In this document: positions 16,424 to 24,740 of the stretch, piece after piece
Numbering within the stretch: position 1 is the stretch's first letter
Layout: the number at the start of each line of letters is the position of its first letter
Assembly (NCBI GenBank): GCA_017622235.1
Contig: JAGARN010000003.1
Span: 1-42,320, forward strand
Direction of reading: 5' to 3'
DNA length: 42,320 nt
Source: Spirochaetaceae bacterium
Lineage (GTDB): Bacteria > Spirochaetota > Spirochaetia > Treponematales > Treponemataceae
The notes under the pieces: model-generated
Seen by the model: only the letters and a program-made list of their open reading frames with translations
Databases searched by the model: none
Told to the model about the DNA's origin: nothing
Translations under genes and position numbers: made by a program

Positions 16424-17655
16424 TGAAAAAACTTGTACGCTTTAGTAAATATACGGGTTTTGCAGTTTTGTTCAGTTGTGTGCTTATTCTCAGTGGGCTT
16501 TATCCGATTTTGACTAAGGGTATCAACTTTGGAATTGATTTTAAGCCTGGTTTAGTTCAAGATGTAAGAATTGTTCCTGCTGCTATTAACGTAAGCTATG
16601 AAGGTCCAGCCTCTGTATCTGTAGAAATTAATCCTTCAAATATTTCTCTAGTAATTAGTGGTGTTGGTGCGGATAATCAAACTCTAGTCTATAGTTTTGC
16701 AGACTACGCTACAGTAGCGGATTTAGCAACAGCTATGCAATCTGTTGAAGGCTTAACGATTTCTGTAAAAAATCCTTCTGTCTCAACTGCAGCTCTTTTT
16801 GCAAACTCTGCTCTTTCAAGTGTGCTTTCTTCTACACCATACAGTTTGTATTATAGTACCGATGGTCAGCTTGCAACTGTTGATCAAGTTCGCAACTCAC
16901 TTAGTAGTTTAGATGGTGTTTCTGTAAAAGAAGTTGGTTCAGATATCGACACTGTTTATCAGATTCGCATAGAAGATGACGGAAACGAAGGGGCTGGTAG
17001 TACAAATATGCAACAATCTGTTACTTCTGCATTAGGTACTGCTTTTGGCTCAGAAAACATTGCTGTTATTAAGACGGATTATATTGGGGCACAATATTCA
17101 GGGTCTTTGATTTTGCAATCGGTTTTCCTTGTTGTAGCAGCACTTGCTCTTATCTGGCTTTATGCAACTATTCGTTTTAAGTGGGACTTTGCTTTGGCTT
17201 CGGTAATAGCTATTGTTCATGATTCTTTGGTGATAATCTCCTTTATAGCATGGACTCAGATGGAATTTAGTACAATTACTTTAGCAGCCATACTTACGAT
17301 TCTTGGTTATGGTATTAACGATACTGTTGTTGTACTTGACCGAGTTCGTGAAAATATGCGTAAGATGAACACTAAGAAGTTTATGGATATTGTTGATCGT
17401 TCTCAGTCAGACTGTTTTGGTCGTACAATGATTACAACAATTACAACATTATTGGCTGTTTTGGCGTTATGTATCTTTACTACAGGAAGTATTCACGATT
17501 TTGCCTTGGCTTTGATAATTGGTATTATTTCAAGTGCTTATTCAACGATTATGATCACAAGTGCTTTCTTGGCTGTTACACGGCGTAATTGGAAACCCTC
17601 TGACGAGGTTAAAGATATGCCTGCAAATGTTGTTCAGTTTCCGGGTTCAAATTGA
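16423..17655 (+). CDS. secF: Protein export membrane protein SecF
   Basis: Second RND-like subunit of the SecDF complex, 410 residues. Helix 1 is at about 12-33 and is followed by GIDFKPGLVQDVRI; SecF normally has GGxxxxI here and this copy has lost one glycine. The C-terminal five-helix block includes GYGINDTVVVLDRVRENMRK and RTMITTITTLLAVLAL. The periplasmic part is longer than in E. coli SecF (about 323 residues total there), with Ser/Ala-rich stretches. The start is the ATG at 16423 with GGAGGG eight bases upstream, not an earlier in-frame TTG at 16408. It is followed by a strong terminator. Confidence 0.95.
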   Translation: MKKLVRFSKYTGFAVLFSCVLILSGLYPILTKGINFGIDFKPGLVQDVRIVPAAINVSYEGPASVSVEINPSNISLVISGVGADNQTLVYSFADYATVADLATAMQSVEGLTISVKNPSVSTAALFANSALSSVLSSTPYSLYYSTDGQLATVDQVRNSLSSLDGVSVKEVGSDIDTVYQIRIEDDGNEGAGSTNMQQSVTSALGTAFGSENIAVIKTDYIGAQYSGSLILQSVFLVVAALALIWLYATIRFKWDFALASVIAIVHDSLVIISFIAWTQMEFSTITLAAILTILGYGINDTVVVLDRVRENMRKMNTKKFMDIVDRSQSDCFGRTMITTITTLLAVLALCIFTTGSIHDFALALIIGIISSAYSTIMITSAFLAVTRRNWKPSDEVKDMPANVVQFPGSN

Positions 17656-17672
17656 TGAGGCAGTTTTAGAAG

Positions 17673-17714
17673 AACGCCGTGTCTTGAGCTAAAAAAGCTG
17701 GCACGGCGTTTTTT
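17673..17714 (+). terminator. Terminator of the secDF operon
   Basis: AACGCCGTG (17673-17681) and CACGGCGTT (17702-17710) form a perfect 9-bp GC-rich stem. A smaller AGCT/AGCT pairing lies inside the loop, and six T residues follow. It lies 18 bases after the secF stop. Confidence 0.88.
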
Positions 17715-17748
17715 ATTTATATTTTTGCTCATCTGAATATCGACTAAA

Positions 17749-18681
17749 ATGAAAGAAACAGATAAAACTTTAACGACTTTATCAGATAACAAACCAACAG
17801 TTATTAAAGCAAAAGTTCTTGGTTATTGCATGGGGGTTCGCCGTGCCGTTGATATGGCAAACCGTGCCTTGTCGGAATATCCTAATCGGAGAGTTTGGAC
17901 TTTAGGTCCACTAATTCATAATGCTAGAGCTTTGGAATCACTTTCTTCAAAGGGTGTAAAGATTCTTGAAACTTGCCAAATAGATAAATTAAATGAAAAT
18001 GATGTTGTAATTATTAGAGCTCATGGAGTTCCCCCAGAAATTTTTTCTAAGTTAAAAGCTACAGGTTGTACGTTGATAGACGCAACTTGCCCAAGGGTAA
18101 TGCTTAGCCAAAGGCGAGCTGCTGATTTTGCGGCAAAAGGGTTTACAGTTATAATTGCAGGGGACAAAAACCATGGAGAGGTTGCAGGAATTGCTGGTTG
18201 TGCAGTTGATGTTGCTACTGGCGAAAAACGCTACCTTCTTATTGAAAACACTTCTGATGCAGAATCTTTAGTTATGTCTGCAAAAACAAATACAGAACAT
18301 TCTTTGCCACAAGATGCTGTACTTTTGTGTCAGACAACTATTAGTCGTTGTGAATATGATTCTATAGGGGAATTTTTAAAACAAGAAATAAAAAATCTTC
18401 AGATACTAGATACAATTTGTCCTGCTACCATGGAAAGGCAAGAAGCTTTGGCTCAATTACAGGGTCAAGTTGAAGGAGTGTTGATTGTTGGCGGAAAAAA
18501 CTCTGCTAACACCCAACGTTTACTTATGACAGCACGTCAGTTGTTTAATCAAGCAGCATTAATAGAATCTGCGACAGAAATTCCACAAAATTTTTTAAAA
18601 CTTAGACGAGTAGGAATTGCTGCAGGTGCTTCTACTCCAGATGAAGTAATTTTAGAAGTAGAAGCTGCCCTTCGCTCTTAG
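17749..18681 (+). CDS. ispH: 4-hydroxy-3-methylbut-2-enyl diphosphate reductase IspH
   Basis: Final enzyme of the non-mevalonate isoprenoid pathway, yielding IPP and DMAPP with a [4Fe-4S] cluster. The three cluster cysteines are visible in GYCMGVRRAVD, DATCPRV and DTICPATMERQ. Also present are LGPLIHNARA, RAHGVPP, the proton-transfer glutamate in KNHGEVAGI, GGKNSANTQRL and the final GASTPDEVI. The 310 residues match the family. A short extra N-terminus precedes the homology. No Shine-Dalgarno is visible before the ATG at 17749 and I could not assign a promoter in the 34 bases after the secF terminator. It converges on the next gene. Confidence 0.96.
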   Translation: MKETDKTLTTLSDNKPTVIKAKVLGYCMGVRRAVDMANRALSEYPNRRVWTLGPLIHNARALESLSSKGVKILETCQIDKLNENDVVIIRAHGVPPEIFSKLKATGCTLIDATCPRVMLSQRRAADFAAKGFTVIIAGDKNHGEVAGIAGCAVDVATGEKRYLLIENTSDAESLVMSAKTNTEHSLPQDAVLLCQTTISRCEYDSIGEFLKQEIKNLQILDTICPATMERQEALAQLQGQVEGVLIVGGKNSANTQRLLMTARQLFNQAALIESATEIPQNFLKLRRVGIAAGASTPDEVILEVEAALRS

Positions 18682-18687
18682 CTTTTG

Positions 18688-19323
18688 TTACAAAAACATC
18701 GAAATTAGCCAGATATAAGCAATAGATTCAGGAATGGCAAAAAGATTTGATTTAATTTGTTTTTCTTGCAGAAAAATTCTTATAATGTAGCACACAAAGC
18801 ATATAGAAAGTGCTATCCAGGCTAAGCTTAAATTTTGATTCCTGTTTAAAAAAAATAATCCGATTACCATAATATTTTGAATAAAATATGGAATATTTCT
18901 AAGCAAAATCCATTGAAGTGGAACTTTTAATTCTAAGTTTTTGTTGTGATATCCAAAACACAGCAAAATTCTTATTCCAGCTAATATATACATAAGTAGT
19001 GAAATCCACAAGGGTAAAAAAACACGCAAAGAAATCAACCCTATTTTCCATAGCATAACATACATTAACGACATGATTGCAGCATTCATTTTATTTGCAA
19101 AACTTAAGGGTTTTGCAAAATTTTCTACGTCAGTGTTATCTTTTATTGCAACTTTTATTACAAGAAGAAATATATTTGCAAACCCAAGTAAAATTCCTGC
19201 TGAACCTGCTAAAAATTGGTAAAAGTTTATACTTTTAATTATTACTATAGAACCTAAAATAAAGGAAGCAGCAGTATAAACAAAATAAAAAGCTACATTT
19301 GCTTGTTTTGAAAGTGTTTTCAT
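18688..19323 (-). CDS. Polytopic membrane protein of unknown function
   Basis: I do not recognise a family. The 211 residues contain about six hydrophobic helices (roughly 10-30, 33-57, 80-98, 100-122, 143-158 and 165-185) and few charged residues in between, so it is an inner-membrane protein. No catalytic or transport motif stands out. It is convergent with ispH, with six bases between the stops, and divergent from the vWA protein. A promoter with the leaderless geometry precedes it. Codon and base use look like the neighbours. Confidence 0.75.
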   Translation of the reverse strand: MKTLSKQANVAFYFVYTAASFILGSIVIIKSINFYQFLAGSAGILLGFANIFLLVIKVAIKDNTDVENFAKPLSFANKMNAAIMSLMYVMLWKIGLISLRVFLPLWISLLMYILAGIRILLCFGYHNKNLELKVPLQWILLRNIPYFIQNIMVIGLFFLNRNQNLSLAWIALSICFVCYIIRIFLQEKQIKSNLFAIPESIAYIWLISMFL

Positions 19324-19331
19324 ATAAATAA

Positions 19332-19360
19332 AACATAGTACACAAAACTTAAATAAGCAA
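19332..19360 (-). promoter_or_regulatory. Promoter of the membrane-protein gene, possibly leaderless
   Basis: TTGCTT (19360-19355), a 17-base spacer and TATGTT (19337-19332) lie on the minus strand. Eight bases separate the -10 from the ATG at 19323, without a ribosome site. Both boxes are only moderate matches. Confidence 0.35.
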
Positions 19361-19410
19361 ACCGGATGTTTTGTCTTATTATTAGATTAATAAATGTCGA
19401 TTATAAATGT

Positions 19411-20619
19411 ATGAAACAAATAAAGTTTGCATCTTGTTTTGTCTTTATATTTTTTGTTGGATTTCTTGGATATACGCAAGACTTAACTATAACTAATGAT
19501 GATATCGCTTTAGTAACGCAAATTTCAGAGAATAATGAAATTGTTGGTTTTAATCTTTATATCCGCAAGAAACCTGATATTAATTCAGTGCTACTTACAG
19601 AAACAACAAAGGACCCTTTAGGCAAAGAAGCAAACTATGCGTATAGAGCAACAGAATGGAATGCCGTAAATGGAGATGAGATTCGTATGTTAGACGGCAA
19701 ACCTTTAGTTTCAGAATACGCAAAATATAGTATAATCGATTCAACCTTAAATACAGAATATGCTGAATTCGGTTCATGTTTTTGTCTCTATATCCCGCTA
19801 AATATGGTTTACGGTTATCCTTGGACTCGTAATGGAACTGTACAAGTGGCTTTGAATACTTTTGTAAACATAAGAACCTTTGGTGCAAAGTATGGTGACT
19901 ATTCAGCAGGATTCAAAGATAATCCTTTTATGTTTGATCTTGGAGAGATTCCGTATCCAACTGAAAAAGTAGAGCCTGTTATTCTTACAGATTCGTATAA
20001 TAAGGCTGCTGTAGAAAACTTTGCTTCTATTGCCAGTTCTGCATCTGGTGAATTAATTTATTCTGATGGTCCAGAAACTTTAGTGCAAGATATAATTCAT
20101 TCATTACAGAAATTAAATTTTTCTTCTCCAGTGGATGTTGTTTTTGCGATTGATGCTACAGGTAGCATGAAAGATGACATTCAGCAACTTAGAAAATCTC
20201 TTGTAGGGCAATTAGATTATTTGTTCAAAGGACAAATGAAAAATATTAGAATCGGTTTGTTGCTTTATAGGGATTACACTGACAGTTATAATTACAAAGG
20301 TTTACCTGTAAGAATTTTCCCTTTTACACAACAATTAACTGATTTTGAAAAATCTCTTAATTCTTTTTCAATATATGGAACAGAAGGTGGCGATATTCCA
20401 GAAGCTGTAAATGAAGCTCTATTTGCTTCTATGGATTTTTATCAGTGGCGTAGCGACGCTCAAAAGAAAATAATATTGATTGGCGACGCAGAAGCACATC
20501 CCACACCAAGGGGTTCAAGAAAATATACCAAAGAATTAGTTCAAGCCGTGGCACTTGCTAGAGGAATTATCATCGATACAATAATAACACCAGATGGCAA
20601 AAGTTCTGTTGAGCGATAA
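19411..20619 (+). CDS. Secreted von Willebrand factor A domain protein
   Basis: A 402-residue exported protein. The start at 19411 places a clean signal peptide first (KQIKFASCFVFIFFVGFLGYTQ). An upstream in-frame ATG at 19366 would add 15 non-signal residues. The N-terminal 220 residues match nothing I can name. The C-terminal half (about 240-402) is a vWA domain with the metal-ion-dependent adhesion motif D248-A-T-G-S252, later RIGLLLYRDY with an acidic metal ligand, and ILIGDAEAHP. Such domains bind protein partners through Mg. It converges on a lipoprotein gene 14 bases away. The ligand is unknown. Confidence 0.85.
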   Translation: MKQIKFASCFVFIFFVGFLGYTQDLTITNDDIALVTQISENNEIVGFNLYIRKKPDINSVLLTETTKDPLGKEANYAYRATEWNAVNGDEIRMLDGKPLVSEYAKYSIIDSTLNTEYAEFGSCFCLYIPLNMVYGYPWTRNGTVQVALNTFVNIRTFGAKYGDYSAGFKDNPFMFDLGEIPYPTEKVEPVILTDSYNKAAVENFASIASSASGELIYSDGPETLVQDIIHSLQKLNFSSPVDVVFAIDATGSMKDDIQQLRKSLVGQLDYLFKGQMKNIRIGLLLYRDYTDSYNYKGLPVRIFPFTQQLTDFEKSLNSFSIYGTEGGDIPEAVNEALFASMDFYQWRSDAQKKIILIGDAEAHPTPRGSRKYTKELVQAVALARGIIIDTIITPDGKSSVER

Positions 20620-20633
20620 GGTTATTATAAAAA

Positions 20634-21059
20634 TTATTCTTCAGTAACAAACTGTGTCGTATTAATTTTTTCTAGTTCATAGGCAGGTACTTTTGCCAAA
20701 TCAATCTGTGCAAGTTTTTTATATGCCAAAGGTAAGGTGCCAGTTGTGTCTGTTTCGTAGTAATGCAAAATACGCTGTAAATCAGGTACTGCTTGAGCCC
20801 ATTTGCGTTCTTTAATTTTCATGTGGGCAATTTCGTATTCAGCTTCTATTAGTAAGTTAATATCATGACTATACCTGATTATTATAGTTTCGTAATAAGC
20901 CTGAGCTGCTTTTGTGTTTCCAGAGTCGTAACTGAATTGGGCTAATTGAATAAGTTCTTCTGCGGTTAAATCAGCAGGAATTTCCTCTGGAACTGAATAG
21001 CAACCCATCGCAAAAAAAGTAATAAAACAAATCAAACAAATAACAACAAATCCTTTCAT
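20634..21059 (-). CDS. Lipoprotein with TPR-like repeats
   Basis: 141 residues. A short signal peptide ends in the lipobox FAMGC, with C20 as the lipidation site. The mature part has helical repeats of the tetratricopeptide kind (QLAQFSYDSGNTKAAQAYYE, then AEYEIAHMKIKERKWAQAVPDLQ), as in BamD- and YbgF-like assembly proteins, though it is too short for a full BamD. It probably serves as a protein-protein scaffold at an envelope membrane. Its promoter places the -10 box six bases before the ATG. It is divergent from aroC. Confidence 0.8.
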   Translation of the reverse strand: MKGFVVICLICFITFFAMGCYSVPEEIPADLTAEELIQLAQFSYDSGNTKAAQAYYETIIIRYSHDINLLIEAEYEIAHMKIKERKWAQAVPDLQRILHYYETDTTGTLPLAYKKLAQIDLAKVPAYELEKINTTQFVTEE

Positions 21060-21065
21060 AAAAAA

Positions 21066-21094
21066 AGTTTAACATACTGCAGCCCACTAGTCAA
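21066..21094 (-). promoter_or_regulatory. Promoter of the lipoprotein gene, predicted leaderless
   Basis: TTGACT (21094-21089), a 17-base spacer and TAAACT (21071-21066) lie on the minus strand. Six T residues lie between the -10 and the ATG at 21059, so there is no room for a ribosome site. Confidence 0.5.
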
Positions 21095-21121
21095 TTACTG
21101 TGGTTTTTACTGTATCCTGAT

Positions 21122-21150
21122 TTGACGTGAAAGCGGCTATATGATATTCT
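21122..21150 (+). promoter_or_regulatory. Promoter of aroC
   Basis: TTGACG (21122-21127), a 17-base spacer and TATTCT (21145-21150). A leader of about 20 bases follows with GGAGG before the ATG at 21178, a normal led transcript. Confidence 0.6.
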
Positions 21151-21177
21151 TCTAGCTGTCGATTTTCTGGAGGAAAT

Positions 21178-22293
21178 ATGGGTGGAAGTATATTTGGTTC
21201 AGCATTTAAAGTAACTACTTTTGGTGAAAGTCATGGCTTAGCACTTGGCGTTGTAGTGGATGGGTGTCCGGCAGGAATTCCTATTGAGCAGGATTCCATG
21301 CAAGAAGCACTGAATAGACGTAGACCTGGAAATCATGATTCAGCAATGAATATGGCTGTAACTACTCGAAAAGAGTCAGATAAGTGCGAAATTCTTAGTG
21401 GTGTATTTGAAGGAAAATCGACGGGAACGCCTATTGCTGTGTTGATTCAAAACACTGCACAGCATTCAAAAGATTACGATAATCTTAAAGATACCTTTAG
21501 ACCTGGACACGCTGATTTTACCTATGATGAAAAATATGGTTTTCGTGACTACAGAGGTGGTGGTAGAGCTTCTGGCAGGGAAACCGCTGCAAGGGTTGCT
21601 GCAGGATACATTGCAAAATCCATGTTGCAGTGTTTGATTGGAACAGATTTTGCTGCTATAGCCTATACGCTACGAGCGGCAGGCATTTCATGCGAAAACA
21701 TAGACACGTCTGTAATTGAACAGAATCCTATGCGTGCTCCAGACATGAGAGCTGCTCAACTTATGAATCAAAAAGTGCAAGAGTTCCGTTCTCAAGGGGA
21801 CAGTTGCGGTGGTATAGTTGAATGTTGTATTCAAGGTTTGCCTGCCGGTTTGGGCGAACCGGTGTTTGATAAGCTTGATGCACAATTAGCTAAGGCCATG
21901 CTTTCAATAGGTGGAGTAAAGGGCGTGGAATTTGGTGCAGGTTTTATGTGTTCAGATATGACTGGTAGCTCTATGAATGATCCAATGCGTAGTAATGGGA
22001 ATGGTTGTTTTTTTGAATCAAATAATGCAGGTGGAATTCTTGGCGGAATCTCTAATGGGAATCAAATTGTTCTACGTGTTGCGGTTAAACCTGTACCAAG
22101 TATTTTTAAAAGCCAGCAAACAGTAAAAAAAATTGATGGGTCTTATCAAAATACTGAGTTAAAAATTGAAGGCAGACATGATGTGTGCCTTTGCCCTAGA
22201 ATAGTGCCTGTTGTTGAAGCAATGGTTTATATTACAGTGGCTGATTTGTATTTGCGACAGGTAGTTCAAGCAAATGCATACTGCCAACGGTAA
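21178..22293 (+). CDS. aroC: Chorismate synthase
   Basis: Last enzyme of the shikimate pathway, converting EPSP to chorismate with reduced FMN. The 371 residues show all three family signatures: GESHGLALGVVVDGCPAG near the start, DYRGGGRASGRETAARVAAG, and the late ISNGNQIVLRVAVKP. GGAGG lies before the ATG. The C-terminal 20 codons overlap the end of the convergent propeller gene by 62 bases; family sequence appears to run through the overlap, so both frames are likely real there. Confidence 0.97.
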   Translation: MGGSIFGSAFKVTTFGESHGLALGVVVDGCPAGIPIEQDSMQEALNRRRPGNHDSAMNMAVTTRKESDKCEILSGVFEGKSTGTPIAVLIQNTAQHSKDYDNLKDTFRPGHADFTYDEKYGFRDYRGGGRASGRETAARVAAGYIAKSMLQCLIGTDFAAIAYTLRAAGISCENIDTSVIEQNPMRAPDMRAAQLMNQKVQEFRSQGDSCGGIVECCIQGLPAGLGEPVFDKLDAQLAKAMLSIGGVKGVEFGAGFMCSDMTGSSMNDPMRSNGNGCFFESNNAGGILGGISNGNQIVLRVAVKPVPSIFKSQQTVKKIDGSYQNTELKIEGRHDVCLCPRIVPVVEAMVYITVADLYLRQVVQANAYCQR

Positions 22294-24490
22294 CAATATT
22301 ATACCCAGCATCAAGAATTGCACCAATAAGTAAGTCTAATTTGTCATACAGATAATCGCTTCTGTTGCCGCTAGAAATTCCCACCGATATTGGAATCACT
22401 CCACCATCTTTTAGTGTTGCAGTAATTTCTTCGATAACTTCTGTGGCTGTTAAATAATACTTTTGTGATTTTGCAGCCTCTTCTAAAGTAATATTGTCCT
22501 TTGGTGCAATACTGTGAGGAATATATGTGTAACCGGCTTTTCTTCCTGCGTTTTGAATTAATTGGTTAGCTTTGTAAAATGGTGCGTGCCAAATTAATGA
22601 AAGTTCGCTACCTGTTAAACTAAAGAATTCATCTTCGTTTCTTGCAAGCCCTCTGCGAATAAATGTTTCATCTACAACAAATCCTTGTTTTTCTATTAAA
22701 TCGGTTGCAGTATAAAACATAGAGCCACATTCATGCCCTGCAGAAACAATCCAGCGTGTTTCTTCAGGGTAACGACGTAAAAATTCTCCGTTGATAAAGA
22801 AGGTTGCTTTAATATTATAATTTTCTAGGATATGCAAAATTGTTGCTAATCCATCTGCGTTGTCTATAGCATCAAAGGCTAAAGAAACAACAGGACGTGC
22901 TGCTTTCTTTTCTGCTGCTGGAGTATACAATATTTGGGTCACAGCTGGTCCTGAAAGGCTTCTGACATAGGGTGCATTTGTAAAATCGCTGTTAGGGCTA
23001 GTACCTAAAAAAGTTCTGTATTTTCCGTTTCTTGTGTTGCTATTTGGAAGCTGTTGTAACAAAGATTTATTCCATTTTTCTTTTTTTAGGTCGTATTCAA
23101 ACAGAATTCCCTCTGCTAAAACTACAGGACAACCTGTTTCATTGTTCCAAGCGTATTTTTCTGCACTAGAAGGAAACAATGTTTGGTAAGAACCATTGTT
23201 GTGGCTATTTATATTCCATCGGCAAAGAGTTTCTCTTCCGCCAAGATATATGGTTTGAGAATTAGCCCATAAGCAAGAAATAAGTGCTCCACATTTTACA
23301 GACGCTATTTCTTGCCAAGTATTTAGGGAATATACATAGGCTGTGTTGTTGTCGGTAAAAAATAATTTCTTGCCATCTGGTGATAGCAAAGGCATTTTAG
23401 CATTTTTGGGTACAGGAAATTCTGTTTTTTTTATTGTGTTTGATTCATCATTTAGTGAATAAACTTGACTAAAAGAATTGCTTGTTTGGTTAATTTGTAA
23501 CCAAACAAGAGGATTTCCGTCAGATGACCAATAAACTGAAAAAGTATAGGTTTCACCACTATTAGGTGATTGGGTAGAAGTATATATTTGCTCTGCAAAA
23601 GAGGCATTCCCTGGTAGGGTCATATATGTTACTGTTCGATTATCTCTTATAAGTACTATGCGAGTAGTATCTGGGTTTATAGAGAACCTGTCGGTTGCAT
23701 CAAAAGAAAAGGGAAGTCGACCGATTATTGTTCCGATTCCAACGAAGTCTGAATATATTGCTCTAGTGTACATTTCATAAAGTGGTATATCGTAAACAAT
23801 ATCATTCTGTATATAAATTAATTTTTTTTCGGAAGCCCAGTAAACAGAGTGAATTGAACCTGAACCGATTTTACGTAAATGTTCTGGAATTTGGTTACTA
23901 CGGAACATTGCCTCTGGTTCTGTAAAGTAAAGGTTCCCTTCTTTTTCGTATACAAGAAGAGAACTATCAGGTGACCATTTAACTGGAATCTGATTGTAAC
24001 TAAATTCCGTGGAAGGAACAAGAGTTGTTTTTGTGTAACCAGTGGCATTTTCAAGTAGAATTGCAGCGGTGGCACTGCTTGTTTTTTCTAATGTACAAAT
24101 CCATTTGCCGTCAGGGCTTACTGATTCTGCACCTTTACGTACAGGGTTTGCAGGTATTGCTTCTTGAGAAGATGCAGAATTGTGGGTAATGGAATTTGTT
24201 GTTAGGTTGTAAAGAGAGATTCCGTATCTATTTCTTATCCTAAGGATTTGTCCATTAGAAAGTAATGTCATTTGTTCAGGAAAAGTTGTAATTTGTTTAC
24301 AGGGAGCATTTAGGTTATCTAAATCCGAAGTAAACAAAGTACTGTAAGTTGTTTCACCTGGGAAACTATGCGTAACAGAAAAAATAATTTGACTTTCGGG
24401 GTTAAGTTCTGGTGTGGAAAAAGAAATTTCACTGTAAACTGAAAAAAGGGCGACAAAAAAAATTATCCAGTTAATTACCAGTTTTTTCAT
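22232..24490 (-). CDS. Exported beta-propeller protein with degenerate NodB domain
   Basis: 752 residues. A signal peptide (KKLVINWIIFFVALFSVYSE) is followed by a long beta-propeller-like region (about 30-520) with TolB/WD40-like repeats such as SPDGKWICTLE, WSPDSSLLVYEKEGNLY and LSPDGKKLFFTDN. The last 220 residues follow the polysaccharide deacetylase (NodB) fold. Motif 1 is AFDAID (538-543). The zinc-binding HTxxH motif is replaced by MFYTA in GHECGSMFYTAT, and the arginine motif 3 reads WHAPFYK. Deacetylation is therefore doubtful; a binding role seems likelier. Its ATG overlaps the zinc-ribbon gene stop (ATGA). Its 3' end overlaps aroC. Confidence 0.82.
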   Translation of the reverse strand: MKKLVINWIIFFVALFSVYSEISFSTPELNPESQIIFSVTHSFPGETTYSTLFTSDLDNLNAPCKQITTFPEQMTLLSNGQILRIRNRYGISLYNLTTNSITHNSASSQEAIPANPVRKGAESVSPDGKWICTLEKTSSATAAILLENATGYTKTTLVPSTEFSYNQIPVKWSPDSSLLVYEKEGNLYFTEPEAMFRSNQIPEHLRKIGSGSIHSVYWASEKKLIYIQNDIVYDIPLYEMYTRAIYSDFVGIGTIIGRLPFSFDATDRFSINPDTTRIVLIRDNRTVTYMTLPGNASFAEQIYTSTQSPNSGETYTFSVYWSSDGNPLVWLQINQTSNSFSQVYSLNDESNTIKKTEFPVPKNAKMPLLSPDGKKLFFTDNNTAYVYSLNTWQEIASVKCGALISCLWANSQTIYLGGRETLCRWNINSHNNGSYQTLFPSSAEKYAWNNETGCPVVLAEGILFEYDLKKEKWNKSLLQQLPNSNTRNGKYRTFLGTSPNSDFTNAPYVRSLSGPAVTQILYTPAAEKKAARPVVSLAFDAIDNADGLATILHILENYNIKATFFINGEFLRRYPEETRWIVSAGHECGSMFYTATDLIEKQGFVVDETFIRRGLARNEDEFFSLTGSELSLIWHAPFYKANQLIQNAGRKAGYTYIPHSIAPKDNITLEEAAKSQKYYLTATEVIEEITATLKDGGVIPISVGISSGNRSDYLYDKLDLLIGAILDAGYNIVTVGSMHLLELPVANTNQPL

Positions 24491-24732
24491 TTATGCATCT
24501 CCGCACTTAGTGCAAGAGTTTCTAAATCTTTTTCAAGTTCAGCAAGTTCTGCATCTAAGCGTTTTATATGCTTAACTTTGTCCTGTATTTGTAGTTCTTC
24601 TAGTTTTGAAAGCATTGGGGAAAGGTCTTCACCTGTGTTGTATTCTAACCTTGAAATTCCACACCAAGGACAATAAAGAAATTCTGTTTCAATGGTTCTG
24701 CCGCAACCACGGCAAACACATACTGATTGCAT
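24487..24732 (-). CDS. Small zinc-ribbon and coiled-coil protein
   Basis: 81 residues with no named family that I can recognise. The first 27 carry two CxxC pairs (CRGCG and CPWCG, about 13 residues apart), a zinc-ribbon pattern. The rest (35-78) is a charged heptad-like helix rich in Leu, Glu and Lys. AGGAG lies before the ATG. It sits eight bases after the LysM-M23 gene and overlaps the propeller gene by four bases, so the three are one operon. There is no signal peptide, so it should be cytoplasmic, unlike its exported operon partners. Confidence 0.8.
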   Translation of the reverse strand: MQSVCVCRGCGRTIETEFLYCPWCGISRLEYNTGEDLSPMLSKLEELQIQDKVKHIKRLDAELAELEKDLETLALSAEMHK

Positions 24733-24740
24733 AAAGTCTC

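Noticed and set aside
17715..17748. Leaderless promoter for ispH
   Set aside because: No -10-like hexamer with a 17-base-spaced -35 occurs at the required distance, although the gene also lacks a ribosome site.
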